A model generated the notes under the pieces. The model saw only the letters and a program-made list of their open reading frames with translations. It searched no databases and was not told where the DNA came from. A DNA stretch of 64,000 bases from Duganella sp. Leaf126. Its GTDB lineage: Bacteria; Pseudomonadota; Gammaproteobacteria; Burkholderiales; Burkholderiaceae_D. This document shows positions 38,250 through 48,626 of this stretch, in pieces. The stretch is taken from the NCBI RefSeq assembly GCF_001423125.1, contig NZ_LMNW01000003.1, forward strand, positions 36,690-100,689. Direction: 5' to 3'. Position 1 is the stretch's first letter; every line of letters starts with the position of its first letter. The translations under genes and the position numbers were made by a program.

Positions 38250-39551
38250 GTGAAAGAACAGGTTTTGAAAACATCCGAAGTGGTCCAGGTTGCGCCATCC
38301 AGATTGGTGATCGCCTCGCGCGAAAGCCGGCTCGCCATGTGGCAGGCCGAATATGTGCGCGAACGCTTGGCATTATTATATCCGCAGTGCGACGTGCAAA
38401 TTATCGGAATGACGACGCGCGGCGATCAAATCCTCGACCGCACGCTGTCCAAGGTCGGCGGCAAAGGCCTGTTCGTCAAGGAGCTCGAAGTGGCGATGGC
38501 CGAAGGCCGTGCCGACCTGGCCGTGCACTGCCTCAAGGACATGCCGATGGAGCTGCCCGAAGGCTTCGTGATGGGCGCGGTGCTCGAGCGCGAAGACGCG
38601 CGCGACGCCTTTGTCTCGAACGACTACGCCACGCTGGCCGAGCTGCCGGACGGCGCCATCGTCGGCACCAGCAGCCTGCGCCGCCAGTCGCTGATCGCCG
38701 CCAGCTTCCCCGGCCTGATCGTCAAGCCGCTGCGCGGCAACCTCGATACGCGGCTGGCCAAGCTCGATCGCGGCGAGTATGCCGCCATCATCCTGGCCGC
38801 CGCCGGCCTCAAGCGGCTCGGACTGGCCCACCGCATCCGCTCGGTGCTCGACCCCGACACCAGCCTGCCGGCGCCGGGGCAGGGCACGCTGGCCATCGAA
38901 ATTCCGCAGCGCGCCGCCGACGCCAGCGGCGTCGATCTGCTGGCGCTGCTGGCGCCGCTGCACCACGAAGACAGCGCGCTGGTGTCGATGGCCGAGCGCA
39001 CCGTCTCGCGCGTGTTCGGCGGCAGCTGCCAGGTGCCGCTGGCATCGTACGCCACCATCGACGGCGACCAGATGCACCTGCGCGCCATGGTGGCCACGCC
39101 CGACGGCGCGCGCATGATCAGCGCCGAAGCGCGCGGCCCGGCAGTCGATGCCGCCGTGCTGGGCGCGCAGGTGGCGCAGCTGCTGGGCGAGCAGGGCGCG
39201 GTCGAGATCCTGGCGGCCTGCCTGAGCGAGGCGGCGCAGGCCGACGACGCCGCCCGCTCGGCCGAGCTGGCGGCCGATGCCAGAGCGGAAGCGAACACTG
39301 AAGCCAAGGCAGAAGCTAGCGCAGAAGCCAAGGCAGAAGCTGAGGCAGAAGCTAGCGCAGAAGCCAAGGCAGAAGCGAGGGCGCAAACGAGGGCGGGGGC
39401 AGCGTCGGAGCCAGCGGCGGCCAAAGCCCCGGACGAGGCGCCGGGTCCGGCCCGCAGCGGGCCGCACGGCCAGTGCGAAAGTCAGCCCCGCAGCCCGGCT
39501 CCAGGTCAGACGCCGGAGCAGGTTCCACCGCGGCCGGGAAGCGGCGCCTGA
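38250..39551 (+). CDS. hemC: Hydroxymethylbilane synthase (porphobilinogen deaminase) with a low-complexity tail
   Basis: Encodes 433 residues from GTG 38250; GTG 38244 and TTG 38265 are alternatives, and no ribosome site decides. The enzyme core (about 15-330) starts [16 protein letters not shown], contains [11 protein letters not shown] and the dipyrromethane-binding cysteine in [13 protein letters not shown]. It condenses four porphobilinogens. About 100 extra residues follow: an Ala/Glu/Lys run of near-repeats and then a Pro-rich piece. Other HemC proteins end near residue 320. It is the first gene of hemC-hemD-hemX-hemY. Confidence 0.95.
   Translation: MKEQVLKTSEVVQVAPSRLVIASRESRLAMWQAEYVRERLALLYPQCDVQIIGMTTRGDQILDRTLSKVGGKGLFVKELEVAMAEGRADLAVHCLKDMPMELPEGFVMGAVLEREDARDAFVSNDYATLAELPDGAIVGTSSLRRQSLIAASFPGLIVKPLRGNLDTRLAKLDRGEYAAIILAAAGLKRLGLAHRIRSVLDPDTSLPAPGQGTLAIEIPQRAADASGVDLLALLAPLHHEDSALVSMAERTVSRVFGGSCQVPLASYATIDGDQMHLRAMVATPDGARMISAEARGPAVDAAVLGAQVAQLLGEQGAVEILAACLSEAAQADDAARSAELAADARAEANTEAKAEASAEAKAEAEAEASAEAKAEARAQTRAGAASEPAAAKAPDEAPGPARSGPHGQCESQPRSPAPGQTPEQVPPRPGSGA
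39288..39380. repeat. Coding repeat in the hemC tail
   Basis: Near-exact repetition of GCCAAGGCAGAAGC and GCTAGCGCAGAAGC units encodes AEAKAEAS-type residues. The A-rich codons (GAA, GCA) differ from the GC-rich third positions around it, suggesting recent expansion. Confidence 0.85.
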
Positions 39552-39589
39552 ATGGCGTGCCCCGGGTCGATGCGGATGGAAAGCCATTG

Positions 39590-40480
39590 ATGGCAGGCGC
39601 CGTCGTCATCACCCGTCCGCTGGCGCAGGCGCGCCCGCTGGCCGCGCGCGTGGCGGCGCTGGGCCTCGCGGTGGAAGTGCTGCCGCTGCTCGACATCACC
39701 CCGCTGCCAGAACCCACCGACCTGCTGGCCGCCATTGCCCGGCTTACTGCGCCGCAACCGCGATCGCAGTCGCCGTCACAGCCCGGGTCGAACCCACAGG
39801 CTGAGCCGCAAGCGCCAGTTCAGTCGCATCCGCAACCACCACCGCCGCCTTATTATCAGCTGGTGGCCTTCGTCTCGCCGAACGCCATCGATGCCGCGTT
39901 TCTGCACCTCAAAACCGTGCCGCCCGGCGTGACCTGGGCCGTGGTGGGGGAAGGCAGCCGGCTGGCGCTGGCGGCCCATGGCGTGGCAGCGCCTGGCGCG
40001 CACGTGGTCAGTCCGCGCGATACCGCCCGCAGCGATTCCGAACACCTGTTGCTGGCGCTCGATCTCGCCGCGCTGGCCGGCAAGCGCGCGCTGATCATCC
40101 GTGGCGATGGCGGGCGCGAACTGCTGGCCGACGGCCTGCGCGCAGCCGGCGTCCAGGTGGACGTGGTGTGCGCGTACCGGCGTGCGCCGCCCGTGCTGAC
40201 GCCGGCGCTGGCGGCCACGCTGCGCCGCCTGCTCGGCAGCGACAATCACTGGATCATCACCAGCTCCGAAGCGCTGCGCGGCCTGTGCGCACTGCTGGCC
40301 GAACTCGATGCGCGCGCACCGGCGGACGGACGCTCGTGGGTTGTATCAATGCAACAACAGCATTTAATCGTGCCGCACGCCCGGATCGCGGAGACCGCGC
40401 ATAATCTCGGCTTTTGCCGGACCACCCTCACCGGATCAGGCGACGAACGCCTGCTGGCCGCGCTACAATCACTGCTATGA
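39590..40480 (+). CDS. hemD: Uroporphyrinogen-III synthase
   Basis: Encodes 296 residues from ATG 39590. The start AVVITRPLAQARPLAARVAALG and the core FVSPNAIDAAF, GSRLALAAHGV and IIRGDGGRELLADGLRAAG are those of HemD; WIITSSEALRGL lies in the second lobe. It closes hydroxymethylbilane to uroporphyrinogen III. A Gln/Pro/Ser insert at about 54-86, ending in five prolines, interrupts the first lobe and is not part of the fold. Its stop overlaps the hemX start (ATGA). Confidence 0.93.
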   Translation: MAGAVVITRPLAQARPLAARVAALGLAVEVLPLLDITPLPEPTDLLAAIARLTAPQPRSQSPSQPGSNPQAEPQAPVQSHPQPPPPPYYQLVAFVSPNAIDAAFLHLKTVPPGVTWAVVGEGSRLALAAHGVAAPGAHVVSPRDTARSDSEHLLLALDLAALAGKRALIIRGDGGRELLADGLRAAGVQVDVVCAYRRAPPVLTPALAATLRRLLGSDNHWIITSSEALRGLCALLAELDARAPADGRSWVVSMQQQHLIVPHARIAETAHNLGFCRTTLTGSGDERLLAALQSLL

Positions 40481-41691
40481 ACGAACTGCCTACCTTACCC
40501 GATCCCGCCATCGCTGGAGCCTCCGATGCCGCCGGCCCCGCAGGATCCGAGCATTCGGCAATTCCGCCGCAGCCAACCCCGCCGCCGCATGCGCCGTCCT
40601 CCGGGGCGACCGTGCTCGCCACGCTGCAGCAGCCCAGGGTGCTGCTGGCGGGCGTGGCGGTGCTGGCGCTGCTGCTGGTCGGCGAAACCTGGTCGTCGCA
40701 CAGCCAGTTGCGCAAGCTGCGCCAGGAAATGGCGCTGCGCCTGCAAAAGGGCGACGCCATCAACGGCGAAACCAGCAACCTGGCGCGCCAGGTGCAGGAG
40801 GCCAGCCGCGAGCTGCAGACCAAGGTCAATGTGCTGGAAAGCCGGCAGCAGGAATCGCAGAGCCAGCAACTGGCGCTCGAACAGATGTACCAGGATTTGT
40901 CGAAGAACCGCGACGAATGGGCGCTGACCGAGATCGAACAGGTGCTGTCCACCGCCAGCCAGCAGCTGCAGCTGGCCGGCAACGTGCCCGGCGCGCTGAT
41001 CGCGCTGCAAAACGCCGACCGCAGCCTGTCGCGGTCCGACAAGCCGCAGTTCATCACCATACGCCGCGCGATCGCCAGGGACACCGAAAAACTCAAGGCG
41101 CTGCCCAATGTCGATTCGGTCGGCCTGGCTCTGCGGCTCGACAACGTGATCGCCCAGGTCGATACGCTGCCGATGCTGTCCGACGAAAAGCCCACGCTGC
41201 CGGCCCAGCCCCAGCCCCAGTACAAGACCAGGGCAGGCAAGCCCGTATTCGACAAGAACGGCAAGCCGCTGCCTGGCGCTGCTGCCGTTGCCGAACCCGA
41301 ATCGACGTCCTGGCTGCAGTCGCTGCGCGGCGCGTGGACCGGCTGGAGCGGCGAGATGTGGGCCGACGTGCGCCAGCTGATCCGCGTGCGCAGCGTCGAG
41401 CGTCCCGATGCGCTGATGGTGGCGCCGTCGCAGGCCTATTTCCTGCGCGAGAACCTCAAGCTGCGCCTGCTCAACGCGCGCATGGCGCTGTTGTCGCGCA
41501 ACGAGGCAGCGTTCCGCGCCGACCTGGCGGCCGCCCAGGAGGCGCTGGTCAAATACTACGACACCCGCGCCCGCGCCACCCAGGTCGTGCAGGCCCTGCT
41601 GCGCCAGGTCCAGGGCAGCAACCTGTCGATCGACATGCCCACCTTGTCCGACAGCCTGAACGCGGTGCGCAATTACAAGGCGAAGTCCTAG
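40477..41691 (+). CDS. hemX: HemX-like membrane protein
   Basis: Encodes 404 residues from ATG 40477. A Pro-rich cytoplasmic leader precedes one transmembrane helix (about 54-72, VLLAGVAVLALLLVG), then a long helical region (about 75-160) of coiled-coil type, and a globular C-terminal part (about 170-404). This is the HemX family that sits between hemD and hemY; despite old annotations as a uroporphyrinogen methyltransferase, the catalytic SAM-binding motifs are not present. It probably organises the heme pathway at the membrane. Confidence 0.92.
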   Translation: MNELPTLPDPAIAGASDAAGPAGSEHSAIPPQPTPPPHAPSSGATVLATLQQPRVLLAGVAVLALLLVGETWSSHSQLRKLRQEMALRLQKGDAINGETSNLARQVQEASRELQTKVNVLESRQQESQSQQLALEQMYQDLSKNRDEWALTEIEQVLSTASQQLQLAGNVPGALIALQNADRSLSRSDKPQFITIRRAIARDTEKLKALPNVDSVGLALRLDNVIAQVDTLPMLSDEKPTLPAQPQPQYKTRAGKPVFDKNGKPLPGAAAVAEPESTSWLQSLRGAWTGWSGEMWADVRQLIRVRSVERPDALMVAPSQAYFLRENLKLRLLNARMALLSRNEAAFRADLAAAQEALVKYYDTRARATQVVQALLRQVQGSNLSIDMPTLSDSLNAVRNYKAKS

Positions 41692-41692
41692 C

Positions 41693-42889
41693 ATGCGCAT
41701 CTTTATCTGGATCGTGACCCTGATGGCTGCCGCCATCGGTATCGCCGTGACGGCCCGCTTCAACCCGGGCAACGTGGTGCTGTTCTACCCGCCGCACCGC
41801 ATCGACCTGTCGCTCAACCTGTTCTGCGTGCTGCTGGCGGTGCTGTTCGTGCTGCTGTACCTGGTGATCCGCGCGGTGCGCGCCACCGTCAAGATGCCGC
41901 GCAAGGTCGCTGCCTACCGCCAGCAAAAGCGCGAGCGCGATGGCAACAAGGGCTTGCGCGAAGCGTTGAAGGCGCTGTTCGAGGGCCGTTTCGGCCATGC
42001 CGAAAAAGCCGCGCTGCGGGCATCGGAACTGCCGGAAAACGCCGGCGTGGCGGCCCTGATCGGCGCGCGCGCCGCGCACCGCATGCGCCAGTCCGCGCGC
42101 CGCGACCAGTGGCTGGCGCGCCTGCACGACGATCCCACCATGAAGACGGCCCGACTGATGACCCTGACCGAGCTGCTGGTGGACGATCATCAGCCCGAGG
42201 CCGCGCTGGCCGCCGTGCGCGAACTCAACGCCAGCGGCACGCGCCACATCCACGCGCTGCAGTGGTCGCTCAAGGCCCAGCAGCAGGCCAAGAACTGGCC
42301 CGAGGTGCTGCGCCTGGTGCGTTCGCTCGACAAGCACCGGGCGCTGCATCCGGCGCTGTCGTCGCGGCTGCGCGAACTGGCCTACGACGACCTGCTCAGC
42401 GACAAGAGCCACGACGCCGAGTCCTTGCTGCGGGTATGGTCCACCGTGCCCAACGCCGACCGCATCAAGCCCTACATTGCCTGCCGCGCCGCCACCGCCC
42501 TCAATGCGCGCGGCCTGCACGACGAGGCGCGCCTGGTGGCCGAAGAATCGCTGAACGCCGACTGGGACGACCGCGTGGTGCGCACCTACCGCGAAGCGGC
42601 CGCTCCGGCCGGCTCGAACGCGCTGCTCACCCAGATCAACCACTGCGAACGCTGGCTGCAGAGCCGTCCGACCGACGCCGAACTGGCGCTCACGCTCGGT
42701 TCGCTGTGCCTGAAGCAGAAATTATGGGGCAAGGCGCAGCGCCACCTGGAACAGGCGCTGTCCGATGCGGCCGACCCGCGCATGGTGCGCGAATCGCACC
42801 TGAAGCTGGCGCAGTTGCACGAAGCGCTGCAACAGCCGGAGGAGGCGGCCAGCCACTACCGCCAGTGCGCGCTGGCGACGGTGCTGTAG
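41693..42889 (+). CDS. hemY: HemY-family membrane protein
   Basis: Encodes 398 residues, one base after the hemX stop. Two transmembrane helices (about 3-20 and 41-62) around a short loop with NPGNVVLFYPPHRIDLSL are followed by a cytoplasmic tetratricopeptide-rich domain (about 90-395). This matches proteobacterial HemY (not the unrelated Gram-positive protoporphyrinogen oxidase). Its exact role in heme synthesis is unsettled; it likely forms a scaffold with HemX. Confidence 0.93.
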   Translation: MRIFIWIVTLMAAAIGIAVTARFNPGNVVLFYPPHRIDLSLNLFCVLLAVLFVLLYLVIRAVRATVKMPRKVAAYRQQKRERDGNKGLREALKALFEGRFGHAEKAALRASELPENAGVAALIGARAAHRMRQSARRDQWLARLHDDPTMKTARLMTLTELLVDDHQPEAALAAVRELNASGTRHIHALQWSLKAQQQAKNWPEVLRLVRSLDKHRALHPALSSRLRELAYDDLLSDKSHDAESLLRVWSTVPNADRIKPYIACRAATALNARGLHDEARLVAEESLNADWDDRVVRTYREAAAPAGSNALLTQINHCERWLQSRPTDAELALTLGSLCLKQKLWGKAQRHLEQALSDAADPRMVRESHLKLAQLHEALQQPEEAASHYRQCALATVL

Positions 42890-43008
42890 GGCGCCGCGGT
42901 GGACTGCGCTGCACCGTACAAGCCGCCTGTACTTCGGCCTGTACTTCGCTATAATGACGCGGTTAATCAATTGTCAGCATCTACCTGCATCACTAACAAG
43001 GAAAACCC

Positions 43009-43545
43009 ATGAGCTTGAACAAAGTGCCTTCGGGCCGCGACGTCCCCAACGACTTCAACGTGATCATCGAAATCCCGATGAACGCCGATCCGATCAAGTA
43101 CGAAGTCGACAAGGATTCCGGCGCGATTTTCGTGGACCGCTTCATGGGCACCGCCATGCACTACCCGTGCAACTACGGCTACGTACCGAACACCCTGTCC
43201 GACGACGGCGATCCGGTGGACGTGCTGGTGATTACCCCGTTCCCGCTGATCCCTGGCGTGGTCGTGCGCTGCCGTCCTATCGGCGTGCTGAAAATGACCG
43301 ACGAGTCGGGTGAAGACGCCAAGGTGCTGGCCGTGCCGGTCGATAAGGTACTGTCGATCTACAGCCACTGGCAAAAGCCGGAAGACCTGAACGAACTGCG
43401 CCTGCGCCAGATCCAGCACTTCTTCGAGCATTACAAGGACCTGGAAAAAGGCAAATGGGTCAAGATCGACGGCTGGTATGGCGTGGAAGACGCCAAGAAA
43501 GAAATCCTGAACGGCGTGGCGTCGTACAACAAGGCTGCCGGCTGA
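43009..43545 (+). CDS. ppa: Inorganic pyrophosphatase
   Basis: Encodes 178 residues, the usual length of bacterial family I enzymes. The signature [10 protein letters not shown] binds the catalytic magnesium ions; the start of the core is [16 protein letters not shown] and [11 protein letters not shown] is conserved. It hydrolyses pyrophosphate from biosynthesis. It has its own upstream region of about 120 bases and a strong terminator. Confidence 0.97.
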   Translation: MSLNKVPSGRDVPNDFNVIIEIPMNADPIKYEVDKDSGAIFVDRFMGTAMHYPCNYGYVPNTLSDDGDPVDVLVITPFPLIPGVVVRCRPIGVLKMTDESGEDAKVLAVPVDKVLSIYSHWQKPEDLNELRLRQIQHFFEHYKDLEKGKWVKIDGWYGVEDAKKEILNGVASYNKAAG

Positions 43546-43565
43546 TCGGTCAGCGACATGTCAAA

Positions 43566-43594
43566 AAGCCCGGCTGCGCAGCCGGGCTTTTTTA
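43566..43594 (+). terminator. Terminator downstream of ppa
   Basis: A perfect 24-base palindrome AAGCCCGGCTGC/GCAGCCGGGCTT is followed by a T run, 20 bases past the ppa stop. Confidence 0.93.
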
Positions 43595-43646
43595 TTGCGG
43601 GACGCGTATCAGTGGGGAACCCGGGTCCGCGCCGGCGGCTCGCTGA

Positions 43647-44297
43647 TCACGCCGCTGCCTGCGTTGCCGCGCCAGCCAGTTCGGCCTCCGCTTCACGGCG
43701 CAGGCGCGACATGTACTGCGGCGTGATGCCGAGGTAGGAGGCGATGGCGCGCTGCGAGATCCGTGCTTCGAGCCCCGGGTATTCTTCGCGGAACGCTGCC
43801 AGCCGCTCCTGGGCCGAGCTTTCGCCGGACGAGTAGGCGCGCTGGGCCAGGTTGTGCATGCCGTGCATGGCCACGTGCAGATGGTAGTGCTGCATGACCT
43901 CGCTCTGCGCGCGCATGGCGCTGGCCTGCAGCCAGTCCAGCGTGAAGCCGTGGATCGTGGTTTCCGCCACCAGGAACTGCACCGCCGGCTGGCCCGTCTC
44001 GCCGGCGATCAGGTCGGTCAGGGTGGTGGCCGATTCGCCCTCGCGATAAAAGCGCAGGGTCATTTCCTCGCCGTCGCGGTTGAAGAAGCCGCTGCGCGCC
44101 ACGCCGCTGGCCAGCCAGTGCACCTGGGTGGCCACCACGCCGGCGCGCTGCAGAAAATCGCCCTTGCGCACGTGGAACGGCTGGGCGATCGCCGCCAGCT
44201 GCTCGGTCACGGTGGTATATGCCGCATCGGTGACGCCCAGACGTTTCATCGTGGCGGCCTTGAAGCGGTTCCGTTGTTTTATAAAATCTGCATTCAT
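43647..44297 (-). CDS. Crp/Fnr family transcriptional regulator
   Basis: Encodes 216 residues. The N-terminal cyclic-nucleotide-binding-like barrel (about 25-130) begins LAAIAQPFHVRKGDFLQRAG and has VHWLASGVARSGF; the residues that bind cAMP in Crp (RAE-x-S/T) are not evident. The C-terminal helix-turn-helix is RISQRAIASYLGITPQYMSRLRRE. It lacks the Fnr cysteines, so it is neither Fnr nor classical Crp. A perfect palindrome lies eight bases upstream of the start and may be its own operator. Confidence 0.9.
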   Translation of the reverse strand: MNADFIKQRNRFKAATMKRLGVTDAAYTTVTEQLAAIAQPFHVRKGDFLQRAGVVATQVHWLASGVARSGFFNRDGEEMTLRFYREGESATTLTDLIAGETGQPAVQFLVAETTIHGFTLDWLQASAMRAQSEVMQHYHLHVAMHGMHNLAQRAYSSGESSAQERLAAFREEYPGLEARISQRAIASYLGITPQYMSRLRREAEAELAGAATQAAA

Positions 44298-44304
44298 TGT
44301 TTTA

Positions 44305-44321
44305 CGTCACAAGTTGTGACG
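44305..44321. promoter_or_regulatory. Perfect palindrome CGTCACAA-G-TTGTGACG
   Basis: Eight-base arms around one base, ending 8 bases from the regulator start codon. The half-sites contain TGTGA/TCACA but in inverted order relative to the classical Crp site, so the binding protein is not Crp itself. Position suggests repression, most simply autoregulation. Confidence 0.65.
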
Positions 44322-44459
44322 AAACCGTCAACGGGCATAGAGTATAGGCGCGATTGAAAATGCTGTGAAGCAAACTGGTTTCATCCATGTTCGATAGTTG
44401 CTACCCCCTGTATTCTACCCGCTTAACGAAATTCTCACACAATTACGTAAGGGTAGCCC

Positions 44460-45581
44460 TTATTTATACGCGGCGTGCTCGGCCAGTTCGTCGATATATT
44501 CTTCGATGGCGGCCGTTTCCTGGGCCAGGAAGTCGCCGATGGCGGCGGCAAAGCGCGGGTCCGCCACCCAGTGCGCCGACCAGGTCGGGGTGGGCGACAG
44601 GCCGCGCGACATCTTGTGCACGCCCTGGGCGCCGCCTTCGAAGCGCGCGATGCCATGCGCGATGCAGTACTCGATCGCCTGCACGTAGCAGGTTTCGAAA
44701 TGCAGACCCGAGACGAATTCGGTGGTGCCCCAGTAGCGTCCGTACATCACGCCGCCGCCGGTCAGGTTCAGCGCCACGGCCACCGGCTGCGCGCCGCGCT
44801 GCGCCAGCACGATCATCATGTTGTCGGCCATGTGCGCCCGCAGCTGCTCGAAAAACGCCAGGCTCAGGTAGGGCTTGTTGCCGTGCGCGCGGTAGGTGGA
44901 CACATAGCACTGGTAAAAGAAGGCCATGACGTCCGGTGTGATGTCTGCTCCGGCCAGATGCCGGAATGTGATGCCGGCCTCCTGCACGCGGCGCCGGTCC
45001 TGGCGGATCTTCTTGCGCTTGTCCATCTTGAAGCTGGCGAGAAAGGCGTCGAAATCGGCGTAGCCGGGATTTTCCCAGTGAAATTGCACGCCCTCGCGCA
45101 GCATGAAGCCGGCTGTCTGCAGCGCCTGCCGGTCCTGCTCGTCGGGGAACAGGATGTGCAGCGACGACGTGTCCAGTTGCTGCGCCACCTGCAGCGCGGC
45201 GCGCGCCAGCAGGGCGCGGTCCTCGGGCGTGCGCGCCAGCAGGCGGCTGCCCGTGACCGGCGAGAACGGCACCGCCGACAGCAGTTTCGGATAATAATCG
45301 ATGCCGTTGCGGTGGAAGGCGTCGGCCCAGGCATGGTCGAACACGTATTCGCCACGGCTGTGGTGCTTGAGGTAGAGCGGCATGGCGCCGTGCAGCACGC
45401 CGTCGCGGTGCAGCACCAGGTAGCGCGGGGTCCAGCCCGTTTGCGGGCTGGCGCAGCCGGTGGTGTGCAGCGCATGGAGGAAGCGCCAGGCCAGAGTGGG
45501 ATTGTCGCCGGCCAGCGCTTGCCATTGCTGCTCGTCCACGTCGGCCAGCGACGCGATGATCGAAAACTCTGCTTCTGACAC
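44460..45581 (-). CDS. GNAT/DUF482-type acyltransferase
   Basis: Encodes 373 residues from GTG 45581, four bases after AGGAGG; an ATG at 45650 would add 23 residues but lacks a ribosome site. The pattern LHGAMPLYLKHHSRGEYVFDHAWADAF, FKMDKRKKIRQDRRRVQEAGI and FYQCYVSTYRAHGNKPYLSLAFF is that of COG3146 proteins, two fused GNAT-like folds related to FemABX aminoacyltransferases. The HFETCYVQAIEYCIAHGIARFEGGAQG region is the most conserved. Substrate is unknown. It is divergent from nadE. Confidence 0.9.
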   Translation of the reverse strand: MSEAEFSIIASLADVDEQQWQALAGDNPTLAWRFLHALHTTGCASPQTGWTPRYLVLHRDGVLHGAMPLYLKHHSRGEYVFDHAWADAFHRNGIDYYPKLLSAVPFSPVTGSRLLARTPEDRALLARAALQVAQQLDTSSLHILFPDEQDRQALQTAGFMLREGVQFHWENPGYADFDAFLASFKMDKRKKIRQDRRRVQEAGITFRHLAGADITPDVMAFFYQCYVSTYRAHGNKPYLSLAFFEQLRAHMADNMMIVLAQRGAQPVAVALNLTGGGVMYGRYWGTTEFVSGLHFETCYVQAIEYCIAHGIARFEGGAQGVHKMSRGLSPTPTWSAHWVADPRFAAAIGDFLAQETAAIEEYIDELAEHAAYK

Positions 45582-45698
45582 ACTTCCTCCTGCCGCATGA
45601 TGGTAGGGCCAGTCTAGCGTATCCCCAGCCTTTGCGTTGGCGTTGTGCATGCGATAATTGCTGTCCCAAGCTGCGCACCATCGTCGGAAAGATTCCCT

Positions 45699-47756
45699 AT
45701 GAGCTCGAATTTCCTCAATCTCTACACCCATGACTTCGCCCGCGTGGCCATTGCCGCGCCGGTATGCCGCATCGCCGACCCGGCCTACAACGCGGCACAG
45801 ACCATCATGCTGGCCGGGCAGGCGGCAGAGCAGGGCGCGGCGCTGGTGGCGTTCCCCGAGCTGGGCCTGGCGGCCTACACCTGCGACGACCTGTTCCACC
45901 AGCGCGCGCTGCTCGATGCCTGCCTCGACGCGCTGGCCGAGATCGTCCACGCTTCGCTGCAATGGAAGATGGCGGTGGTGGTCGGCGTGCCGCTGCGCGT
46001 CGAGCACCAGCTGTACAACTGCGCGGTGGTGGTGGCCAACGGCCAGATCCAGGGCGTGGTGCCGAAGACCTATCTGCCCAACTACGGCGAGTTCTACGAA
46101 GCGCGCCAGTTCAGCAGCGGCGACTACGCGGTGGCGGTGGAGATGGACCTGCTCGGCGAGCGCGTGCAGTTCGGCACCGGCCTGCTGTTCGAGGTGGCCG
46201 ATGTGCCGCTGCTCAAATTCCACGTCGAGATCTGCGAAGACGTGTGGGTGCCGGTGCCGCCGTCGTCGTTTGCGGCGCTGGCCGGCGCCACCGTGCTGGT
46301 CAACCTGTCGGCCTCGAACGCGGTGATCGGCAAGGCCGGCTACCGCAACCAGCTGGTGGGCAACCAGTCGGCGCGCTGCATCGCGGCCTACCTGTACACC
46401 TCGGCCGGCGGCGGCGAATCGACCACCGACATGGCCTGGGATGGCCAGGGCGTGATCTTCGAAAACGGCGAGCTGCTGGCCGAATCGCAGCGCTTTACCG
46501 ATGCGCCCGTGCTGACCTTTGCCGACATCGACCTCGAACGGCTGTCGCGCGAACGGATGCGCATGAATACGTTTGCGCAGGCGGTGCAGCGCCACGCGGC
46601 CGAGGTGGGCAAGTTCCGCACCGTGTTCTTCGAACTGGAGCTGTCGCGCGCGGAACCGCTGGCGCTGCGGCGCTGCATCGAGCGTTTCCCGTACGTGCCG
46701 GCCGATGCGCGCCGCCGCGACGAACGCTGCAACGAGGTCTACCAGATCCAGGTGCAGGCGCTGGCGCAGCGCCTGAGCTCGAGCGGCATCAGGAAGGTGG
46801 TGATCGGCGTGTCCGGCGGCCTCGATTCCACCCACGCGCTGCTGGTGTGCGCGCGCGTGATGGACAAGCTGGGCCTGCCGCGCACGAATATCCTGGCCTA
46901 TACCATGCCCGGCTTTGCCACCAGCGAACGCACGCTCAGGCAGGCGCACGCGCTGATGCAGCTGGTCGGCTGCTCGGCCCAGGAAATCGATATCCGCCCC
47001 AGCTGCCTCCAGATGCTGCAGGACCTGGGCCACCCGTACGCGGAAGGCCAGGCGCAATACGACATCACGTTTGAGAACGTGCAGGCCGGCGAGCGCACCA
47101 ATCACCTGTTCCGCCTGGCCAATCATCATGGCGGCATCGTGGTCGGTACCGGCGACCTCAGCGAACTGGCGCTGGGCTGGTGCACTTATGGGGTGGGCGA
47201 CCACATGTCGCACTACAACGTCAACGCCAGCGTGCCGAAAACGCTGATTTCGCACCTGGTGCGCTGGGTCGCCGAGTCGGGCGTGATCGGCCGTAACGAC
47301 GCGCAGGTACTGCTCGACATCCTCGGCACCGACATCAGCCCCGAACTGGTGCCCGGCACCGCCGGCGGCCAGCCCGAGCAGCGTACCGAACGCACCATCG
47401 GTCCCTACGAACTGCAGGATTTTAATCTGTACTACGTGCTGCGGTTCGGCTTTGCGCCGTCCAAGGTGGCTTACCTGGCCCTCAATGCCTGGCGCGACAA
47501 GACCCTGGGCCGCTGGCCCGATGGCGACCACGTGGCGCGCAACGAGTACGACCTGGCCGCGATCAAGCACAACCTGGGCATCTTCCTCGACCGCTTCTTC
47601 CGCACCAGCCAGTTCAAGCGCAGCTGCGTCCCCAACGGTCCCAAGGTGGGCAGCGGCGGCTCGCTGTCGCCGCGCGGCGACTGGCGCGCGCCGAGCGACG
47701 GCCGCAGCGTGGTCTGGATGGCGGAACTGGACGCCATCCCGGTGCCCGAACGCTAG
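45699..47756 (+). CDS. nadE: Glutamine-dependent NAD(+) synthase
   Basis: Encodes 685 residues. The N-terminal nitrilase-like glutaminase domain (about 12-290) has the catalytic triad: Glu in FPELGLAAY, Lys in VPKTYLPNY, Cys in EICEDVW. The C-terminal synthetase domain carries the PP-loop [12 protein letters not shown] (about 373) and [16 protein letters not shown]. It amidates deamido-NAD to NAD using ammonia tunnelled from glutamine. ATG 45699 gives the start expected for the glutaminase domain. It is followed 114 bases later by the PII gene. Confidence 0.96.
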   Translation: MSSNFLNLYTHDFARVAIAAPVCRIADPAYNAAQTIMLAGQAAEQGAALVAFPELGLAAYTCDDLFHQRALLDACLDALAEIVHASLQWKMAVVVGVPLRVEHQLYNCAVVVANGQIQGVVPKTYLPNYGEFYEARQFSSGDYAVAVEMDLLGERVQFGTGLLFEVADVPLLKFHVEICEDVWVPVPPSSFAALAGATVLVNLSASNAVIGKAGYRNQLVGNQSARCIAAYLYTSAGGGESTTDMAWDGQGVIFENGELLAESQRFTDAPVLTFADIDLERLSRERMRMNTFAQAVQRHAAEVGKFRTVFFELELSRAEPLALRRCIERFPYVPADARRRDERCNEVYQIQVQALAQRLSSSGIRKVVIGVSGGLDSTHALLVCARVMDKLGLPRTNILAYTMPGFATSERTLRQAHALMQLVGCSAQEIDIRPSCLQMLQDLGHPYAEGQAQYDITFENVQAGERTNHLFRLANHHGGIVVGTGDLSELALGWCTYGVGDHMSHYNVNASVPKTLISHLVRWVAESGVIGRNDAQVLLDILGTDISPELVPGTAGGQPEQRTERTIGPYELQDFNLYYVLRFGFAPSKVAYLALNAWRDKTLGRWPDGDHVARNEYDLAAIKHNLGIFLDRFFRTSQFKRSCVPNGPKVGSGGSLSPRGDWRAPSDGRSVVWMAELDAIPVPER

Positions 47757-47813
47757 CACGCCGCGCCGCGCAGGCGGGGCCGGAAAGCGGCGGCTTGTCG
47801 ATTACAATGCTGA

Positions 47814-48209
<396 letters not shown>

Positions 48210-48241
48210 GTCGTTTTTCAGACACACTCGACGCACGAGAG

Positions 48242-48265
48242 ATGCCGGCGCTGCCGGCATTTTTT
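48242..48265 (+). terminator. Terminator downstream of glnB
   Basis: Stem ATGCCGGC/GCCGGCAT with a 3-base loop, followed by a T run, 32 bases past the stop. Confidence 0.92.
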
Positions 48266-48587
48266 AATTTAACTTTCTGCATGAAAGTAGCATGCCATTC
48301 TGCAAAAACTGGCGTCGGACCGAAAAAACGCGAGGTGCATCTGTCTTTTCGGACACTTTTATTCTGTTAGCGACTGGCCATGACGTCGCCCTGACCCCGC
48401 GCATGAAACTAGAATCATTTGTTCGCCGCGCACATTAATGTTAGCTTGCTATTGTCACACCACAGTTGGATATAAGAAAAGCACCGGAGACAGCATTGAT
48501 CACGACCCCGAACACGGCTGGGAAGCCGATCCACATCGCCACCGATCAGCAGGCCGCAGCCCCCGCACGTCTTTTTTCGCCTCGGTA
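48266..48587. other. Gene-free region upstream of the halogenase unit
   Basis: About 320 bases without a credible gene, AT-richer than the genes around it (notably 48290-48500). It presumably holds the promoter of the halogenase gene; no pair of hexamers is convincing enough to name. Confidence 0.55.
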
Positions 48588-48601
48588 TGAAAACGTTGTC
48601 A
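48588..48601. promoter_or_regulatory. LacI-family-type operator TGAAAACGTTGTCA
   Basis: The central AACGTT palindrome within TGAcAACGTTGTCA is the known consensus for several LacI-family sugar repressors; here one base (A for C at 48591) departs from symmetry. It lies 25 bases before the halogenase start. No LacI gene is in the window. Confidence 0.6.
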
Positions 48602-48626
48602 TAACTGCCCGTTGCTGAGGAAGCGC

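Noticed and set aside
44460..47759. 1099-codon minus-strand frame
   Set aside because: Only its last 373 codons (44460-45581) are a real gene; the rest is antisense to nadE.
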